From positions 1-13,081 of the forward strand of contig CALALQ010000241.1 in the NCBI GenBank assembly GCA_937925595.1: 13,081 nt of DNA. Direction: 5' to 3'. Below are positions 1 to 6,868 of the stretch, piece by piece; the stretch's first letter is position 1; every line of letters starts with the position of its first letter. Under the pieces are notes generated by a model. That model saw only the letters and a program-made list of their open reading frames with translations, had not been told where the DNA came from and made no database searches. The stretch comes from an uncultured Demequina sp. Its GTDB lineage: Bacteria > Actinomycetota > Actinomycetes > Actinomycetales > Demequinaceae. The translations under genes were made by a program, and so were the position numbers.

Positions 1-1750
1 CGCGCACCGTGATCGCGGAGAAGATCCCCGCGAGCCTCGGGTCGCGGTGTACGTGCGCGATCTTCGCGAGCTGGTCGTTGTCGAGCACCGGGAAGGGCAG
101 CATGAGCTTGCGCGCGTGCTCGGGGACCTCCTCGAGCAGGTTCGGCTCGGGTCCGATCGCACCGCCGATCGACGTCACGAGCTCTTCGCGGATCGCGTCG
201 AGCGGAGGGTTGGTGACCTGCGCGAACATCTGCGTGAAGTAGTCGAAGAGCAGTCGGGGGCGACCGGACAGCACCGCGACCGGGGTGTCAGAGCCCATGG
301 CGCCAAGCGGCTCCGCGCCGGTCTTCGCCATCGGTGCGAGCAGGACGCGCAGCTCCTCTTCGGTGTAGCCGAAGGTGCGCTGGCGACGGTTCACGGAGTG
401 CGTCGAGTGGACGATGTGCTCGCGCTCAGGAAGCTCGGCAAGGCGCACGGTGTGCTCGCGGATCCAGTCCGCGTAGGGGTGCTCGGCAGCGAGGCGAGTC
501 TTGATCTCCTCGTCCTCGATGATGCGGCCAGCTGCCGTGTCGACAAGCAGCATGCGCCCAGGCTGGAGACGTCCCTTGCGCACGACCGTCGCGGGGTCGA
601 TGTCGAGAACGCCTGCCTCCGAGCCAAGCACAACGAGCCCATCGTTGGTGACCCAAAAACGGCCCGGTCTCAGACCGTTGCGGTCCAATACCGAGCCAAT
701 GACTGTCCCATCAGTGAAGGTGAGAGACGCAGGACCGTCCCACGGCTCCATAAGGGTGCTGTGGTACTCGTAGAACGCCCGGCGAGCGGGGTCCATCTCC
801 TCGTTCTTCTCCCACGCCTCAGGGATCATCATGAGGATCGCGTGGGGCAGCGAGCGACCGCCAAGGTGCAACAGCTCGAGCACCTCGTCGAACGACGCGG
901 TGTCGGACGCGGACGGGGTGCACACGGGCATGAGGTCGGCGAGCTCGCCGAGCAGCTCCGAGCGCAGGGTTCCCTGGCGAGCGGCCATCCAGTTGCGGTT
1001 GCCCCGCACGGTGTTGATCTCGCCGTTGTGGGCGATGAACCGCAGCGGCTGCGCTAGCGGCCAACTGGGGAACGTGTTGGTCGAGAAGCGAGAGTGAACA
1101 AGCGCGAGCTCGGAGGTGAAGCGCTCGTCTTGGAGGTCAGGGAAGACCTGCTCCAGCTGATACGTCGTGAGCATTCCCTTGTATGTCAGGGTGCGCGCGG
1201 ACAGAGACGCGAAGAACGGACCGCCCTCCTTCTCAGCACGCTTGCGAACGCGGTACGCCTTGCGGTCAAGATCAATGCCCGACGCTGGCTCGGCGGAGAT
1301 GAAGACCTGGCGGAACGTCGGCATGGCGGCCCGAGCAGAGGGGCCAAGCGACGAGCCGTCGGCGGGCACATCCCTCCAGCCGAGGACGCTCACGCCCTCT
1401 GCCGCGGCCTGAGCTTCGAAGATCGCGACCTGCTCGGCTTCGCGGCCCACCTCAAGGAAGGCGATGCCCGTGGCATACGAGCCCACCTCGGGAAGCTCAA
1501 AGTCGACAACGGCGCGCAGGAAGCCATCAGGGATCTGGGTGAGGATTCCCGCACCGTCTCCGGTCTCGGTCTCAGCACCAACGGCACCACGGTGCTCAAG
1601 GTTCTTAAGCGCGGTGAGACCGGCCTCGACGATGTCCCTGCCGGCGTATCCCCTGAGGGTGGCAACGAATGCCACACCGCACGAGTCGTGCTCGTACGCC
1701 GGGTCGTACAGTCCACCTGCGCGCAGGTGGTCGCGAGGCTCCGCGGCCAT
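1..1750 (-). CDS. gltB: Glutamate synthase large subunit, N-terminal part (3' end outside window)
   Basis: The large subunit of NADPH-dependent glutamate synthase takes ammonia from glutamine and passes it to 2-oxoglutarate, giving two glutamates, together with GltD. The window holds the first 583 residues of a protein usually near 1,500. I chose the ATG at 1750 because AAGGA lies 7 bases upstream and the protein then reads [17 protein letters not shown] before the conserved HDSCGVAF. Cys24 is the expected N-terminal nucleophile of the class II glutaminase domain, so residues 1-23 would be a removed propeptide. Further glutaminase landmarks are YKGM (190-193), NTFPSW (225-230), HNGEIN (241-246) and DRNGLRPG (356-363). 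The central ammonia-channel domain begins roughly after residue 460 and includes MFAQVTNPP near residue 505. The FMN-binding and beta-helix domains lie beyond the window. No stop or frameshift was found. Placement after lgt is a known actinobacterial arrangement. Confidence 0.96.
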   Translation of the reverse strand, partial: MAAEPRDHLRAGGLYDPAYEHDSCGVAFVATLRGYAGRDIVEAGLTALKNLEHRGAVGAETETGDGAGILTQIPDGFLRAVVDFELPEVGSYATGIAFLEVGREAEQVAIFEAQAAAEGVSVLGWRDVPADGSSLGPSARAAMPTFRQVFISAEPASGIDLDRKAYRVRKRAEKEGGPFFASLSARTLTYKGMLTTYQLEQVFPDLQDERFTSELALVHSRFSTNTFPSWPLAQPLRFIAHNGEINTVRGNRNWMAARQGTLRSELLGELADLMPVCTPSASDTASFDEVLELLHLGGRSLPHAILMMIPEAWEKNEEMDPARRAFYEYHSTLMEPWDGPASLTFTDGTVIGSVLDRNGLRPGRFWVTNDGLVVLGSEAGVLDIDPATVVRKGRLQPGRMLLVDTAAGRIIEDEEIKTRLAAEHPYADWIREHTVRLAELPEREHIVHSTHSVNRRQRTFGYTEEELRVLLAPMAKTGAEPLGAMGSDTPVAVLSGRPRLLFDYFTQMFAQVTNPPLDAIREELVTSIGGAIGPEPNLLEEVPEHARKLMLPFPVLDNDQLAKIAHVHRDPRLAGIFSAITVR

Positions 1751-1757
1751 CTCACCG

Positions 1758-1762
1758 TCCTT
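1758..1762 (-). promoter_or_regulatory. Ribosome binding site of gltB
   Basis: AAGGA on the minus strand, 7 bases before the ATG at 1750. It supports that start over other in-frame codons. Unlike lgt, trpA and trpB, gltB does not overlap its upstream gene, so it needs its own initiation signal. Confidence 0.6.
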
Positions 1763-1826
1763 CGTCACCGCAGGCATTGCCAGCGGTATTGGGTATCGGG
1801 GCGCCGTCGACCCGCAATTCACACGG

Positions 1827-1862
1827 GTACACAGCGTACAGCGTGACCGGAGGGCCAGTGAA
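1827..1862 (-). promoter_or_regulatory. Weak candidate promoter for gltB
   Basis: Within the 138-base gap between lgt and gltB the minus strand has TTCACT (1857-1862, four of six matches to TTGACA), an 18-base spacer, and TACGCT (1833-1838, fits TANNNT). A start near 1827 would give a leader of about 76 bases. High-GC actinobacterial promoters are loosely conserved, so this is only a candidate. Read-through from the trp genes is equally possible, since I see no terminator after lgt. Confidence 0.25.
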
Positions 1863-1888
1863 TCCCCTTTGGTCCCGCGTCGCGAGCG

Positions 1889-2824
1889 CTATTCCTTGAC
1901 GCCGCCCTCAGCAGCACTGTCGGCGTCTGTCACGGGAGGGTCTCCCCCGTCAGGGTCCGCGGAGGGATCGCCTCCGTCAGCCACGCGAGAAGCCGCCAGC
2001 TCCCCACGGGGCACATCGGCCAAGCTGCGCTGCCGCGCCCTCAGCCAGAAGAAGATCATAATCGCCATCGCAAGCACCACGATGGACACGAACACGTTCA
2101 CGCGAATGCCCCAGAACGTGTGCGCGTCGTCGATGCGCACCATCTCGATCCACAAGCGGCCCGCGGTGTAGACCATCACGTAGAGCCAGAACACGCGCCC
2201 ACCGCGCAGGTCGAAGCGCTTGTCGAGCCACACGATGAGGGCGGCGCCCGCGAGGTTCCACAGCAGTTCGTACAGGAACGTGGGATGGAAGGTCTCGAAC
2301 TGCTCAAAGCCGCTGGGGCGGAACCGCGGGTCCACCACGAGCGCCCAAGGCACCTCCGTGGGTCCGCCGAACAGCTCCTGATTGAAGTAGTTGCCAAGGC
2401 GGCCTATCGCCTGCGCAATGAGCACGCCGGGGGCCGCGGCATCCATGAACGTCACGAAGCTCACGTTGTAGCGACGGCAGCCGATCCAGGCACCCACGGC
2501 GCCGAGCGCCACCGCACCCCAGATTCCCAGGCCGCCATTCCAGATCTTGAGCGCGTCGACGGGATTGCCGCCTTCACCGAAGTACGCGTCGGGAGACGTG
2601 ATGAGGTGATAAATCCTGCCGCCGACGATGCCGAACGGCACCGCCCAGAAGGCCACGGACCCCACGACGTCAGGATCGCCGCCCCGCTCGACCCAGCGTC
2701 GGGTGGTGAACCACACCGCGAAGAAGATGCCTGTGAGGATGCACAGGGCGTACATGTGGATGGTCAGCGGTCCCAGATGGAACGCGGAAAGCCCCTCTGG
2801 CGGCGCGGGGATGAACGCCCTCAC
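1889..2824 (-). CDS. lgt: Prolipoprotein diacylglyceryl transferase
   Basis: Lgt moves diacylglycerol from phosphatidylglycerol to the lipobox Cys of prolipoproteins in the cytoplasmic membrane, the first step of lipoprotein maturation. The 311-residue protein is polytopic. The family signature GRLGNYFNQELFG is at 141-153, holding the conserved Arg142, Asn145 and Glu150. Other landmarks are GGRIYHLITS (68-77), HPTFLYE (180-186) and GRLWIEMVRIDD (222-233, with the conserved Arg and Glu near the C-terminal membrane segment). Residues after about 268 form an acidic Gly/Asp/Pro-rich tail; such tails are common in actinobacterial Lgt and likely cytoplasmic. The start is GTG, whose last two bases share the TGA stop of trpA (GTGA overlap), with GGAG about 9 bases upstream inside trpA. 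Expression is therefore likely coupled to trpA. The trpA-lgt pairing is conserved in actinobacteria although the functions are unrelated. Confidence 0.97.
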   Translation of the reverse strand: MRAFIPAPPEGLSAFHLGPLTIHMYALCILTGIFFAVWFTTRRWVERGGDPDVVGSVAFWAVPFGIVGGRIYHLITSPDAYFGEGGNPVDALKIWNGGLGIWGAVALGAVGAWIGCRRYNVSFVTFMDAAAPGVLIAQAIGRLGNYFNQELFGGPTEVPWALVVDPRFRPSGFEQFETFHPTFLYELLWNLAGAALIVWLDKRFDLRGGRVFWLYVMVYTAGRLWIEMVRIDDAHTFWGIRVNVFVSIVVLAMAIMIFFWLRARQRSLADVPRGELAASRVADGGDPSADPDGGDPPVTDADSAAEGGVKE

Positions 2825-3624
2825 TGCCCGACGCTCCGCACACCTTGGGCGAGTTCGGCCACCTTTGCGCGCAGCGCGTCAAGAGCGGCGTTCTCGTCGT
2901 CGTAGTCAAGAAGCTGGTGTACGAGTGCAGAGCCGACAATCACTCCGTCAGCGTAGGCGCCCACCTGGGCCGCGTGCTCGCCGGTCGTCACGCCAATGCC
3001 TACGCATACATGCTTCGCGCCAGCGGCACGAGAGTCGCGAACGAGTCGCTCGGCCTCGGCGCCAATCTGGGCACGCTCGCCAGTCACTCCCATGACGGCG
3101 GTCGCGTAGAGGAAGCCCGTGGTGGCGCTCACGGTGAAGTGGATCCGCTCTTGCGTCGAGCTGGGAGCCACGAGGAAGGTGGTCTCAAGCCCGTGGCGCT
3201 CTGCGGCCGCGAGCCACTCCTCCGCGTTGTCTGGCGTCAGATCGGGAAGGATCACTCCCGCTCCCCCGGCTTCGGCGAGCTCGGAGGCGAAGCGATCGAT
3301 TCCGTACTGCAGGATCGGGTTGTAGTACGACATCACGACGGCTGGAGCACCAGCCTCAACCGCCGCGCGCACAGCCTTGAACGTGTCGCGAACGCGAACA
3401 CCGCGCTGAAGGGCGGCCTCGGCGGCTGCCTGGATAGTCGGGCCGTCCATGCTCGGGTCCGAGTACGGCACGCCCACCTCAACGCCGTCGGCACCCGCCT
3501 CGACCATCGCCGCAATCGCGCGGCATGAACCCTCGACCGAGGGGTAGCCCACTGGCAGGTACCCGATGAGCGCCGCGCGCCCCTCCGCCTTGGCGGCGTC
3601 GATCGCCGCGATCATCGACTTCAC
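2821..3624 (-). CDS. trpA: Tryptophan synthase alpha subunit
   Basis: TrpA cleaves indole-3-glycerol phosphate to indole and glyceraldehyde 3-phosphate, and indole is channelled to TrpB. The 267-residue protein is a complete TIM barrel of normal length. The core motif [18 protein letters not shown] places the catalytic residues at Glu49 and Asp60, the same numbers as in the E. coli enzyme. YYNPILQYG and the phosphate-binding GIGV and GSALV segments follow. The start is a GTG overlapping the trpB stop (GTGA), with GGAGGG (3631-3636) 6 bases upstream. A downstream in-frame ATG at codon 4 is the less likely alternative because of this spacing. The gene overlaps lgt in the same way at its 3' end, so trpB, trpA and lgt are probably translationally coupled. 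Confidence 0.98.
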   Translation of the reverse strand: MKSMIAAIDAAKAEGRAALIGYLPVGYPSVEGSCRAIAAMVEAGADGVEVGVPYSDPSMDGPTIQAAAEAALQRGVRVRDTFKAVRAAVEAGAPAVVMSYYNPILQYGIDRFASELAEAGGAGVILPDLTPDNAEEWLAAAERHGLETTFLVAPSSTQERIHFTVSATTGFLYATAVMGVTGERAQIGAEAERLVRDSRAAGAKHVCVGIGVTTGEHAAQVGAYADGVIVGSALVHQLLDYDDENAALDALRAKVAELAQGVRSVGQ

Positions 3625-4826
3625 GCGTCGCCCTCCAGCAGACCGAACCAGCGCGCGGCCTGCTCGACGTCCTTGTCGCCGCGGCCGGAAAGACTCACGA
3701 GGATCGTCGCGCCCTCACCCAGCTCACGACCGACCTTGATGGCGCCGGCGAGTGCGTGGGCCGATTCGATAGCAGGCAGGATTCCCTCGGCGCGGCTCAG
3801 CAGCGAGAACGCGTCCATCGCCTCCGCATCGGTGATGGGCCAGTACTCCGCGCGACCGATCGCCGCCAGCCACGAGTGCTCCGGACCCACGCCTGGGTAG
3901 TCAAGGCCAGCGCTGATCGAGTGGGACTCGGTGATCTGGCCGTCCTCGTCTTGCAGGATGTACGAGCGTGAGCCGTGCAGCACGCCGGGGCGACCGCCCG
4001 TGATGGTCGCGGCATGGCGGCCGGTCTCGACACCATCGCCCGCGGCTTCACAGCCGATGAGTCGCACGTCTGCGTCGTCGAGGAAGGCGTCGAAGATGCC
4101 GATCGCGTTGGAGCCGCCGCCCACACAGGCGACCACAGCGTCGGGCAGGCCCCCCATGGCGAGCGTCTGCTCGCGGGCCTCGAGACCGATGGTGCGCTGG
4201 AAGTCGCGAACCATCGCGGGGAACGGATGCGGCCCAGCTGCGGTGCCGAAGATGTAGTTGGTGGTCTCGACATTGGCCACCCAGTCGCGGAACGCCTCAT
4301 TGATCGCGTCCTTGAGCGTGCGCGAGCCGGACGTCACTGGGACCACTTCCGCACCGAGCAGCCGCATGCGGGCCACGTTGAGTGCCTGTCGCTGCGTGTC
4401 CTCTTCGCCCATGTAGATGATGCATTCGAGGTCCATGAGGGCCGCTGCGGTCGCCGTCGCGACGCCGTGCTGACCGGCGCCGGTCTCTGCGATGACGCGC
4501 GTCTTGCCGATGCGCTTGGTCAGCAGCGCCTGGCCCAGCACGTTGTTGATCTTGTGCGAGCCCGTGTGGTTGAGGTCTTCGCGCTTGAGCAGGATGCGCG
4601 CGCCGCCCGCGTGACGAGCGAAACGGGGAACCTCGGTGACGATCGACGGGCGGCCCGTGTAGTCGCGGGCCAAGCGCTCAAGCTCGAACTGGAAGCCCGG
4701 ATCGATCTTCGCCTTGTCGTACGCGTCGGTGAGTTCGTCGAGAGCGGCGACGAGCGCCTCAGGAACGAAACGACCGCCGAAATCTCCGAAGTACGGCCCC
4801 GGTGCCGCCTGGAGGGAATCGCTCAC
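3621..4826 (-). CDS. trpB: Tryptophan synthase beta subunit
   Basis: TrpB is the pyridoxal-phosphate enzyme that condenses indole with L-serine to give tryptophan, in an alpha2-beta2 complex with TrpA. The 401-residue protein has the expected length. [14 protein letters not shown] (86-99) contains Lys92, which forms the Schiff base with the cofactor. ETGAGQHG (114-121) carries the catalytic Glu114, GGGSNA (236-241) binds the cofactor phosphate, [17 protein letters not shown] (302-318) is the COMM-domain/Asp loop, and SLSGRGDKD (378-386) gives the Ser contacting the pyridine nitrogen. Its start is GTG, overlapping the trpC stop as GTGA. I see no good Shine-Dalgarno directly upstream, so initiation probably depends on ribosomes finishing trpC. 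The length and motifs fit the standard TrpB1 type rather than TrpB2. Confidence 0.98.
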   Translation of the reverse strand: MSDSLQAAPGPYFGDFGGRFVPEALVAALDELTDAYDKAKIDPGFQFELERLARDYTGRPSIVTEVPRFARHAGGARILLKREDLNHTGSHKINNVLGQALLTKRIGKTRVIAETGAGQHGVATATAAALMDLECIIYMGEEDTQRQALNVARMRLLGAEVVPVTSGSRTLKDAINEAFRDWVANVETTNYIFGTAAGPHPFPAMVRDFQRTIGLEAREQTLAMGGLPDAVVACVGGGSNAIGIFDAFLDDADVRLIGCEAAGDGVETGRHAATITGGRPGVLHGSRSYILQDEDGQITESHSISAGLDYPGVGPEHSWLAAIGRAEYWPITDAEAMDAFSLLSRAEGILPAIESAHALAGAIKVGRELGEGATILVSLSGRGDKDVEQAARWFGLLEGDA

Positions 4827-5647
4827 GGGCGCACCGAGCGCAGGGCCGGGTGCGCTCCCGCCGCGACCATCTCAGCAACCGCCTGGCGGGGGTTGTCGTC
4901 CTTCACGAGCGCCTCGCCAACGAGCACCGCGTCGGCGCCCATGCGGGCGTACTCGACGACGTCGTGGCTGTCGCGGATCCCGGACTCTGCGACGCGCAGG
5001 ATGCCATCGGGAATCGTGGGTGCGACGCGCGCGAACGTGTGACGGTCCACCTCGAGGGTCTTGAGGTTGCGCGCGTTGACGCCAATGACGCGAGCACCGG
5101 CATCGGCGGCACGCTTGACCTCTTCCTCATCGTGAACCTCAACAAGGGCGCACATGCCGAGCGAGTGCACCCGCTCCACGAGGCTCTCGAGGGCCATCTG
5201 CTCAAGCGCGGCGACAATCAGCAGCACCATGTCTGCACCGTGAGCGCGGGCCTCCCACACCTGGTACGGCGTGACGATGAAGTCCTTGCGAAGAATGGGG
5301 ATGTCCACCTTGGCGCGCACCGCGTCAAGGTCGCTCAGCGAACCCTCGAAGCGACGCTCCTCAGTGAGCACGGAGATGACCGATGCTCCCCCGGCCTCGT
5401 ATTCGGTGGCCAGCGATGCGGGGTCGGAGATGTCTGCAAGGGAACCCTTTGAGGGGCTCGACCTCTTCACTTCGGCGATCACCGCGACCTCGTCGCGAGC
5501 AAGGATCTGACGAGCGTCGATAGCGCTCGGAAGACGCGCCGCGCGCGCCTTCAGGCTCTCCATTGATGTCAGCTGCTCTCGACGCGCCAAGTCCTCGCGG
5601 ACACCCGCGACGATGCTGTCAAGCACACTGCTCCCCGCCTCTGCCAT
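4823..5647 (-). CDS. trpC: Indole-3-glycerol phosphate synthase
   Basis: TrpC closes the indole ring of carboxyphenylamino-deoxyribulose phosphate, releasing CO2. The 274-residue single-domain TIM barrel has no fused TrpF. Conserved catalytic and binding residues are visible: Glu59 and Lys61 in [11 protein letters not shown], Lys121 in LRKDFIV, Glu170 in LVEVH, Asn191 in [13 protein letters not shown], and Glu221-Ser222 in ESGI. Start choice is uncertain. The ATG at 5647 lies exactly six bases after a TACCAT -10 box and has no properly spaced Shine-Dalgarno, which fits a leaderless transcript. GTG at 5626 (codon 8) is preceded by GGGGAG and would give [11 protein letters not shown], close to the usual TrpC N-terminus. 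It is the first gene after the small membrane-protein cluster and overlaps trpB by four bases. Confidence 0.97.
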   Translation of the reverse strand: MAEAGSSVLDSIVAGVREDLARREQLTSMESLKARAARLPSAIDARQILARDEVAVIAEVKRSSPSKGSLADISDPASLATEYEAGGASVISVLTEERRFEGSLSDLDAVRAKVDIPILRKDFIVTPYQVWEARAHGADMVLLIVAALEQMALESLVERVHSLGMCALVEVHDEEEVKRAADAGARVIGVNARNLKTLEVDRHTFARVAPTIPDGILRVAESGIRDSHDVVEYARMGADAVLVGEALVKDDNPRQAVAEMVAAGAHPALRSVRP

Positions 5648-5653
5648 GGCCCT

Positions 5654-5659
5654 ATGGTA
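5654..5659 (-). promoter_or_regulatory. Candidate -10 box of a trpC promoter (possible leaderless start)
   Basis: TACCAT on the minus strand fits the actinobacterial -10 pattern TANNNT. Six bases (agggcc) separate it from the ATG at 5647, so the A of the ATG falls at the expected +1. No clear -35 box is seen 16-18 bases upstream; the region there reads AAGTCAACA. If real, it would allow trpC-trpB-trpA-lgt to be transcribed apart from hisF-trpE. Confidence 0.45.
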
Positions 5660-5705
5660 GCGCCGCTGACGATGTTGACTTACCGCGGGATGGTTCGCCC
5701 AACGT

Positions 5706-5721
5706 CACCACGCGCGAGGTG
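5706..5721. promoter_or_regulatory. 16-base near-palindrome upstream of trpC
   Basis: The sequence CACCACGCGCGAGGTG is a perfect dyad apart from one central-flank mismatch (A opposite A). It lies between the large inverted repeat and the candidate trpC -10 box, about 46 bases upstream of that box. It could be a regulator operator, but GC-rich DNA produces such dyads by chance, and I do not recognise it as the site of a named regulator. Confidence 0.25.
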
Positions 5722-5780
5722 TGCGGCCTGTTGCGCGCAGCAGCGCACGGCCGCGCCATCATGGCGACAACAGGCCCGCA
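5722..5780. repeat. Large inverted repeat with two inner hairpins across the DUF2752 stop
   Basis: On the plus strand TGCGGCCTGTTG (5722-5733) pairs with CAACAGGCCCGCA (5768-5780) over 12 base pairs with one bulged base; the inner 9 (GGCCTGTTG/CAACAGGCC) are perfect. The 34 bases between can form two smaller stems, TGCGC/GCGCA near 5732-5747 and CGCC/GGCG around 5753-5766. The whole would be a three-way junction in RNA. It covers the last six codons and the stop (5759-5761) of the DUF2752 gene. No U-run follows on the minus strand, so it is not a standard intrinsic terminator; it may be an RNA-stability or Rho-related barrier before trpC. Confidence 0.5.
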
Positions 5781-6202
5781 AATCGACCGAAATTGCGCAA
5801 CACGGCAAAAAGCACAATGACGGCGGGAAGTGCGTATCCCAGCCAGTTGGGGAAGGGCCATTCGCGCAGCTGCACTCCTTGGCCGCGCAACACCCAGCGG
5901 ACCCACAGCACAACCAGCAGAGGGATCGAGATCGTGACGAGCGGATTCATCGACAGCGCGCCCAGCACGTCGAAGTGCATCAGGTCATACGCGGCTCGAG
6001 TGCCACCGCAGCCCGGGCAGTACAGGCCGGTCGCGGCATAGAGGGGGCACACATAGGTGGCGCCCGGGTTGTGGGGGTTCTTCGCGTAGACGTACACGGC
6101 CCCCGCTAGAAGCGGAAATGCGGCAGCCGCGGGTCCCGCAAGGGCGCGCCACGCGATGCGTGCGCCTCCCGAGCTGGTCCCGCGGCTGCCGACCGACGTC
6201 AC
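5759..6202 (-). CDS. DUF2752 family small membrane protein
   Basis: This 147-residue protein matches the DUF2752 pattern: one N-terminal membrane segment (about 22-40), then a Cys-rich loop CPLYAATGLYCPGCGGTRA (52-70) with Cys52, Cys62 and Cys65, the conserved NP (86-87), a second membrane segment (about 88-105) and a third (about 119-137). The function is not known; the Cys cluster could bind a metal or form disulfides. I chose the GTG at 6202 because it shares bases with the TGA of the preceding DUF4190 gene (GTGA overlap). An open frame continues upstream to an ATG at 6424, but that extension is Arg/His-rich, unlike the family, and is antisense-like frame noise inside the DUF4190 gene. Members are known next to trpC in other actinobacteria, so its place here is conserved. 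Confidence 0.88.
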   Translation of the reverse strand: MTSVGSRGTSSGGARIAWRALAGPAAAAFPLLAGAVYVYAKNPHNPGATYVCPLYAATGLYCPGCGGTRAAYDLMHFDVLGALSMNPLVTISIPLLVVLWVRWVLRGQGVQLREWPFPNWLGYALPAVIVLFAVLRNFGRFAGLLSP

Positions 6203-6549
6203 TGCGTGGAGCAGATGGCGTTGTCCGGGTTCTCCTCGCAGTACTCCACCAGTCCACCGCCGGCGAGGCCGAGGATCAGGATGATGGCTGCGAGCAGCGC
6301 GCCGACGATACCGGTGATGAGACCAGCGGTGGCCATGCCGGTGGCGACGCCCTGCTTGCGGGACTGGATGCCGAGAATGATCGCGACGATGCCGGCAGGC
6401 AGCGCGATGAACCAGTACAGGCACAGAACGACAGAGACAATACCCAGGATGAGCGCCGCGACGGCCTTGCCCTTGCCAGGCTGCGGCGCTGCGCCCATGG
6501 GGGGCGTCGGCGGGACCGCGGGCGGCGGCGGCGGGGTGACTTCAGACAT
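6199..6549 (-). CDS. DUF4190-type membrane protein
   Basis: A 116-residue protein with a proline-rich cytoplasmic-type N-terminus (residues 5-24), then GKGKAVAALILGIVSVVLC and a short polar loop (SRKQG, 63-67) before a second hydrophobic stretch (about 71-97). The alternation AALILGIVS...PAGIVAIILGIQSRKQG...GMATAGLITGIVG is the DUF4190 pattern. The C-terminal tail has two Cys (104 and 113) in EYCEENPDNAIC, probably outside the cell, where they could form a disulfide. Function unknown. The start is supported by GGGAG 9 bases upstream. It overlaps the DUF2752 gene by four bases, so the two are likely made together. I do not recall this family as a standard part of the trpE-trpC interval, so it may be a lineage-specific addition. 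Confidence 0.8.
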   Translation of the reverse strand: MSEVTPPPPPAVPPTPPMGAAPQPGKGKAVAALILGIVSVVLCLYWFIALPAGIVAIILGIQSRKQGVATGMATAGLITGIVGALLAAIILILGLAGGGLVEYCEENPDNAICSTQ

Positions 6550-6570
6550 TGATGCAATCTCCCTTGATCT

Positions 6571-6592
6571 CCGACACCCGGGACGGCGTCGG
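6571..6592 (-). repeat. Hairpin between HGxxPAAW-type and DUF4190 genes
   Basis: In minus-strand RNA, CCGACGCC pairs with GGUGUCGG (8 pairs, one G-U) around a 6-base loop. On the plus strand the same position is an A-C mismatch, so the fold favours the transcribed strand. It sits in the 49-base gap just before the DUF4190 ribosome binding site. No U-run follows, so it is a weak terminator at best; an mRNA processing or stability role is possible. Confidence 0.35.
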
Positions 6593-6598
6593 TTCCCG

Positions 6599-6835
6599 CT
6601 ACTTTAGCGGCTGTCCGTAGCCCAGCGCACGGAGCACGCCGCCGGAGATCAGGGCGAGTCCGATGATCACGACGCCGGTCCACAGCACAGCACCGGCCTC
6701 GATCATCATTCCTGTTCCGGAAACGATCGCACCGATCACAATGCCGACGTTGAGCACCCAGGCGGCAAGAGTCATGCCGTGGTTGGGGGACGCGGGGTCC
6801 GGAAGGTCCTGGGGCTCAAGGTGGACGCTGGACAT
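6599..6835 (-). CDS. HGxxPAAW family small membrane protein
   Basis: This 78-residue protein belongs to the small actinobacterial family named for its HGxxPAAW motif, which is typically encoded between trpE and trpC (Rv1610 holds the corresponding place in M. tuberculosis). Here the motif reads HGMTLAAW at 19-26, so the Pro is replaced by Leu. Two membrane segments follow (about 24-46 and 51-69), and the protein ends in a short polar tail (GYGQPLK). Function unknown. The ATG is supported by AGGAG 5 bases upstream (6841-6845). It begins 33 bases after the trpE stop, with no terminator between, so it should be cotranscribed with trpE. Family placement rests on the motif, size and position; all three agree. 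Confidence 0.88.
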   Translation of the reverse strand: MSSVHLEPQDLPDPASPNHGMTLAAWVLNVGIVIGAIVSGTGMMIEAGAVLWTGVVIIGLALISGGVLRALGYGQPLK

Positions 6836-6868
6836 GGGGGCTCCTAGATCTCGGTTGCTGCGTGGATT

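Noticed and set aside
47..1057. Plus-strand open frame of 336 codons, followed by another at 1094-1846
   Set aside because: Both are antisense to gltB, whose minus-strand translation carries clear glutamate synthase motifs through the whole stretch.
1751..1888. Intrinsic terminator after lgt or a nitrogen-regulator site before gltB
   Set aside because: No stable stem followed by T residues is seen, and the GTAC-N5-GTAC repeat near 1825-1840 is too weak to assign to GlnR or AmtR.
2120..2905. Plus-strand open frame of 261 codons
   Set aside because: Antisense to lgt, whose signature motif and membrane segments are intact.
5648..5758. Trp attenuator with a Trp-rich leader peptide before trpC
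   Set aside because: No short frame with tandem TGG codons and no alternative terminator with a U-run was found.
6203..6424. N-terminal extension of the DUF2752 frame to an ATG at 6424
   Set aside because: The added residues are Arg/His-rich, overlap the DUF4190 gene, and do not fit the family; the GTG at 6202 with a GTGA overlap explains the start.
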